Source: a virus
Direction: 5' to 3' (one strand)
DNA length: 64,000 nucleotides
IMG/VR virus record: IMGVR_UViG_3300021091_000027
Coordinates: 1 to 64,000 of that record
Shown here: piece by piece, positions 60,081-64,000 of the stretch
How the letters are laid out: every line of letters starts with the position of its first letter
How positions within the stretch are numbered: position 1 is the stretch's first letter
Translations under genes and position numbers: made by a program
Notes under the pieces: generated by a model
The model's database searches: none
Told to the model about the DNA's origin: nothing
The model's input: the letters and a program-made list of their open reading frames with translations, nothing else

Positions 60081-62733
60081 AGATGGTGTTCCTTCGGAAA
60101 AGTTCTACTCGGCCTTCCATTATACAAAAATTCTGAAACTTTTGGGCTACGACGATATTGCCAAACCTGGCAGTTATGTTAGATGCATTAAGTGTAAAAC
60201 TGCAAATATGTACGTTTCGGCGTTAATTCCATTTGGCGGATGGATGTACTGCGATAAATGTAAACTTTCATGTGAAGGCCTTCGCCTGTACGGCCAGGCG
60301 TACAAGATCTTAAATCCAGAAGAATTAGTACATAAAATTGCAGAAGAGCTAAAAATAAAAGATCTGTTAATGGAAGATTTAATTAGTTATTCTACATTTT
60401 ATCAAAGGTATTACAATAAAGTATTGAAGGTGTGGGAAATCGCCAGAAACAACATGTTTCCAACCGCTAATAGATTTGCTACAGGCAGACTTAGCGAACT
60501 TAATCTTTGGGTAAGTCAGGAGACCTATAATCGAGGATTTACAGATTGGTTCGGATATGCCCATAAACATGAAATAGAGGAGCTGCTGGAAGATAAAATC
60601 CATGGATTTGGAAAAGCTACAGAAGGGCTAATAGTTACTCCTTTTTACTTAAACCCTGGATTTATTTCAGGATTTGGATTTATAGGAAATAAAGACCAGC
60701 TTAATTATTTAAACGTCTTAAGTGGGCACTATCCAGGATACTGCGGCTTAAATTCTTGTCATAGAGACCCCTCTGCAGAGGTCTATGTCTTAGATCACCC
60801 CCTTCAAGCAGCGAGAATAGTCCAAAAATGTACGATAGAGCGTTATAATAAATTGTCTGTGGTGGCCAAGTCCCCAATAGGTCAATTAGATCCACTGTTC
60901 TTACCTAAGCCAACAATCGTTTGGACGGACGCCCCAGATACCGCATTTTTAAAAACTTGTATAAAGTCTAAAAACTTTAAAATAATGCTAGATGATACTC
61001 CGTATATTTGGAGGCCTGCTGAGAAAACATCAAAGTTATGGATGGGTAATTTAATGCCTACGATCCATAAACATATATCTGAAAATAATTTAATCAATCC
61101 TTTGGATTTTCTCACTACAGAACTTATCACAATGGGGGTTGTAAACGCTAGGAATGTCGTAAAAGCTATGGAGCTTTCGACATTTCAAAAGAACCTCATA
61201 CTTGCTTCGTGCTCAAATACGATACGAGAAGAGCTTGAGGATATTCTTGAGAATGTGGCAACCTCTCAACTAGTAATAATAGATAAAAAAATAGTATTTG
61301 AAAAAGATGGAAAACTGTGGATGCAGGGTTCCAGGGAAATTCCAGATGAACTCATATGCAATGCTACAGTGAGAATCACTAATATATGCAGATCAAAACA
61401 AGATGGAAAGGCGTCTTTGTTTGGGAGATTTACATTTGAAGGCAAAGAAGTGGATTTTCAGATGGACGAAGAACTCCTGGAATCCGATCCTGCAAAAGCT
61501 CTTGCATTAATTTCTGTCAATGCAGGCATATCAAAGCATCCATTTTTGCTCGATTCAATGTCTAAAAAGTATTTAGACATAATATTGAGACTTAGTTCAC
61601 CAGAGGTGCATGCTGTGCAGAACTACGTTGGCTATGACTTTGATACCGGTAGATTCAATATACCTAGAATGTCGATAGATTCGCACCAGATAAGAGTCGG
61701 AGTTCCATTCGTAATGGATGACGTGGAGCCGCCCTGTGCATCCGTAATGATGGATCCCGGCATAGCCATAGACTCAATAGCCAGTTTATTTGATTATGGG
61801 CCAGAAACAGCGGCATATATGGCAGGAATGGCCTCCATGATTTCTGCTATACATTCGGTCATCAACGAATCTTCGAGAACAAATACCTTGTTTGGGGGTA
61901 GCAAAGGATCCTTGGCAGAATATATATTTGACGTAATCAGGATGGATTTAGGCCTGAAGGCCACCACTTTGAACAACAAAGATGATATGGAGTCTGCTCA
62001 CTCCTTAGCCACTATACACCACGTACCTGTAGCCATAGATGGCAATAGATCCAAGCCCAAGCTTTTGGCTCAGTGGCTGGAGGGACAAGGCCTAAACAGC
62101 ATGGTTGTCGTTAATCCTATGATGGCGTCGGCCCTAGCTGCTGATAAGGATTGGGCATTTGTGCGAGCAGATGTGCCGTTCTCATATGAAACAAAGGCTT
62201 TATTGAAAAGTGAAAATGCATTTCCTTTTCTCATGCAGTATTCTCTTACAGTAAAGCATAATGGACCACATAGCTTTTTAGATAACCTAAAGTATTTGGC
62301 TAATTCTCTAAACAAACCCGCACGAGTAATAGAGGCCGCAAAGGCTATGGTTTCCACAAAAGGTTACATAAATAGCTCTTCAGCAGCCGCACACTTAATA
62401 AACTTTATACATGAGGGTGTCGAAAACGGCATGTTCAAGACCTTTACTGGGGAAAGCACTAAGAAGCGGTATGTGATATTAAAAAATCCAATGGAAGACA
62501 TTGTGGCAATAGATTTAGCTAATTTGTGGGGTCAGATGAGGTATTACAACATACCTGTAGTGGCTTGGGAAGCAGCTATTTTACATTTAAAAGACCTTGG
62601 AGCAAAAAGTATGACCAAAAATGGAGTATCCTTATTGGTATTACCTAAGCCCACATGGAATACCCTTGTGTCGTCAATAAAGAGATTAAAAAGCCTTAGA
62701 AAAGCGGCTTTGATGAATCTATTTAACAACTAA
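60061..62733 (+). CDS. Primase/helicase-like protein with zinc ribbon and degenerate P-loop
   Basis: An 890-residue protein. The N-terminal zinc ribbon has C42xxC45 and C64xxC67 (RCIKCKTANM, WMYCDKCKLSC), as in CHC2/T7-type primases. A Toprim-like strand EVYVLDHPLQAARIV follows in the first third. The C-terminal part resembles a DUF927/superfamily-3-like ATPase, but its Walker A equivalent is FGGSKGS (611-617), lacking the GK[ST] order, and a Walker B-like strand reads VPVAIDGN. It may be an inactive or altered primase-helicase used in replication, or a repurposed relative. The start overlaps the divergent gene by 20 bp. Confidence 0.5.
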   Translation: MSIQRIIDGVPSEKFYSAFHYTKILKLLGYDDIAKPGSYVRCIKCKTANMYVSALIPFGGWMYCDKCKLSCEGLRLYGQAYKILNPEELVHKIAEELKIKDLLMEDLISYSTFYQRYYNKVLKVWEIARNNMFPTANRFATGRLSELNLWVSQETYNRGFTDWFGYAHKHEIEELLEDKIHGFGKATEGLIVTPFYLNPGFISGFGFIGNKDQLNYLNVLSGHYPGYCGLNSCHRDPSAEVYVLDHPLQAARIVQKCTIERYNKLSVVAKSPIGQLDPLFLPKPTIVWTDAPDTAFLKTCIKSKNFKIMLDDTPYIWRPAEKTSKLWMGNLMPTIHKHISENNLINPLDFLTTELITMGVVNARNVVKAMELSTFQKNLILASCSNTIREELEDILENVATSQLVIIDKKIVFEKDGKLWMQGSREIPDELICNATVRITNICRSKQDGKASLFGRFTFEGKEVDFQMDEELLESDPAKALALISVNAGISKHPFLLDSMSKKYLDIILRLSSPEVHAVQNYVGYDFDTGRFNIPRMSIDSHQIRVGVPFVMDDVEPPCASVMMDPGIAIDSIASLFDYGPETAAYMAGMASMISAIHSVINESSRTNTLFGGSKGSLAEYIFDVIRMDLGLKATTLNNKDDMESAHSLATIHHVPVAIDGNRSKPKLLAQWLEGQGLNSMVVVNPMMASALAADKDWAFVRADVPFSYETKALLKSENAFPFLMQYSLTVKHNGPHSFLDNLKYLANSLNKPARVIEAAKAMVSTKGYINSSSAAAHLINFIHEGVENGMFKTFTGESTKKRYVILKNPMEDIVAIDLANLWGQMRYYNIPVVAWEAAILHLKDLGAKSMTKNGVSLLVLPKPTWNTLVSSIKRLKSLRKAALMNLFNN

Positions 62734-62941
62734 TAATGTGTTAAAATAATATAACGGTTGCTAACTCTATATTAGCAGAAAAATGTAGGCTAAAATAGCC
62801 TTATTAATATGTTAAAATACTTTAGTACCTATTTGCTACTAAAGCGCACTTTTTCTATCTTATTACAGGTTTATACATATAATAAGATAGAAAAAGGCGT
62901 ACTGCCCTGATTTAAACTACTTGTTTTTTCAGCCTTAGCTA
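62734..62941. other. Convergent intergenic region with 16-bp inverted repeat
   Basis: A 208-nt AT-rich gap between convergent genes. The main feature is a perfect 16-bp inverted repeat (CTTTTTCTATCTTATT, 62849-62864, with 62881-62896) around a 16-nt loop, extendable by a few pairs past a bulged A. Smaller stems are TGCTAA/TTAGCA (62759-62777) and AGGCTA/TAGCCT (62787-62801). A near-repeat of TGTTAAAATA occurs at about 62739 and 62809. There is no clean T-run after the long stem, so bidirectional termination is possible but not certain. Confidence 0.5.
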
Positions 62942-64000
62942 TTAGTCAAGATCGGTATTATTGTAGTAGGCCGATGGATTACTCATGTGTATGTGCTCGT
63001 CTCCATCCAATACTTCGTCCATAAGGTTTGGTATGAGCTCTGGGTATCTTCTCCACAAGGTTATTACAGCAAATGCTACGGCATGTAGGAAATCGTCTGG
63101 CATTCCAGGATTTCTACGGATGTATCTTCGCTCTGTGCCAAACATACTTTCACTACTTTCTTCATAAACAGCCAAAAAATGGTCCATTATGTTCTGGCCC
63201 ACTGAGTCAACCATGCTGTCATACTGGGGAAATCGTATGTTTTTGTTCTTAATTGCCAGGCATACCGCCGCTATAACTTTACTTTTGTCCAAATTGTAAT
63301 AGCTAGTTGGATTTATACTCGTAGGGGGTACGAATTGCAGCATGGATTTTATACTTCCGCTGGCTGCATATCTGCAGTTTATGAGTCTAGAGTCCGGAAC
63401 TCCGATGCTTCTCATGATGCTAAGCCTTACTTCTCCTGCAACTGCAACGTCATGGGCTATGGTGGTGCATTTAAATTCATTGGAGATTTCTACAATCTCT
63501 TTGGTTTCGAGCACCGAGTCCATCATTGCAGGAAATACATGGCCAAATACGATATCTATGTTTCCATCTGGCATGTAGCAAGCCACTGCAGCAGCTGTCA
63601 TTGATTGAAATCGACTTCCTTTTCCTCCCCAATCCACCCCTAGCACTCTGTCTACGTATTTTAAGACCTGAGAAGCATTTTCCTTAGAGTTGGCAGGTAA
63701 AACTCCAGCGGCCTTTAGCTCACTCTGACTCACCAACCTTTGGCCCTCATCACACGCCTCTCCAAGAACTTCATTGATAAAAACAGCCGGAGCCACCAAC
63801 TCTCTTTTTAAAAGCAATGATTTCCAATTTTTGGGGTTTGCATAATGAACTGGGGCTATGACTTGAGGAACGTGGTAGCTCGGAAAGTTATTAGACTTTT
63901 CTTTATATTTATGAACCCAGAATCCCTTTTCAGGTTGAAGTAGTTTATGACATTTGGCACAGCACAATCCTTCGGGACGAATCATTTCCATAACGCCAAG
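62942..64000 (-). CDS. Terminase large subunit, C-terminal part (cut by window edge)
   Basis: The minus-strand frame is open through the right edge, so the N-terminal ATPase domain is outside the window; the ATG at 63991 is probably internal. The visible part has a zinc-type linker (CCAKC and GFWVHKYKEKSNNFPSYHVP, about 10-42) and then the RNase H-like nuclease: VLGVDWGGKG (D120), TIAHDVAV (D181) and GMPDDFLHAVAF (D299/D300). The linker plus nuclease pattern is that of large-phage terminases. It cuts concatemeric DNA during packaging. It is far from the head genes and on the opposite strand. Confidence 0.85.
   Translation of the reverse strand, partial: LGVMEMIRPEGLCCAKCHKLLQPEKGFWVHKYKEKSNNFPSYHVPQVIAPVHYANPKNWKSLLLKRELVAPAVFINEVLGEACDEGQRLVSQSELKAAGVLPANSKENASQVLKYVDRVLGVDWGGKGSRFQSMTAAAVACYMPDGNIDIVFGHVFPAMMDSVLETKEIVEISNEFKCTTIAHDVAVAGEVRLSIMRSIGVPDSRLINCRYAASGSIKSMLQFVPPTSINPTSYYNLDKSKVIAAVCLAIKNKNIRFPQYDSMVDSVGQNIMDHFLAVYEESSESMFGTERRYIRRNPGMPDDFLHAVAFAVITLWRRYPELIPNLMDEVLDGDEHIHMSNPSAYYNNTDLD

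Overview
This window is part of a large contractile-tailed (myovirus-type) bacteriophage genome. The evidence is an almost gap-free series of virion genes: a gp21-type prohead protease, an acidic scaffold, an HK97-fold major capsid protein, neck proteins, tail sheath and tube, a frameshifting tail-assembly chaperone, a tape measure, a gp5/VgrG-like spike, gp27-, gp25- and gp6/J-like baseplate proteins, fibres, and a terminase large subunit running off the right edge. The host cannot be identified. A split multisubunit RNA polymerase beta' C-terminal half (1507-3366) and a sigma-70-like protein (35989-37011) suggest a jumbo phage with its own transcription machinery. There are no tRNA genes, CRISPR arrays or insertion sequences that I can see.

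Layout. 1-9.9 kb: a repeat-rich protein cut by the left edge, small proteins, the beta' C-terminal half, a glycine-zipper protein, and a set of unrecognised, probably head-associated proteins. 10-15.1 kb: the head morphogenesis block (protease, scaffold, two small proteins, major capsid protein). 15.1-22.5 kb: virion and neck genes, interrupted at about 19.1-21.9 kb by a fibre plus methyltransferase cassette. That cassette contains a truncated methyltransferase remnant. 22.6-33.1 kb: sheath, tube, spike, chaperones with a -1 frameshift, tape measure. 33.1-43.5 kb: hub and baseplate wedge genes, with the sigma-like gene embedded among them. 43.5-54.3 kb: an accessory fibre/attachment region with diverged paralogues that share an 'INGvxPDxxGNI'-like motif, one of them carrying a trypsin-like protease domain, followed by cysteine-rich proteins. 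54.3-56.1 kb: a glycosyltransferase-like gene, two small genes and a minimal HExxH protein. 56.1-60.1 kb: five minus-strand genes, two of them with a shared N-terminal tag. 60.1-62.7 kb: a primase/helicase-like protein on the plus strand. 62.9-64 kb: the C-terminal part of the terminase on the minus strand.

How it works together. Most genes overlap by ATGA, GTGA or TTGA or are a few bases apart, so long translationally coupled operons are likely. Short -10-like boxes 6-12 nt before some start codons may be promoters for the phage polymerase. Near-perfect hairpins with GAAA loops follow the genes for the capsid protein, the tail tube and one other protein that is presumably abundant. The most unusual parts are the cysteine-rich, protease-bearing attachment region, the transcription genes buried among virion genes, and the divergent gene pair whose coding starts overlap by 20 bp.
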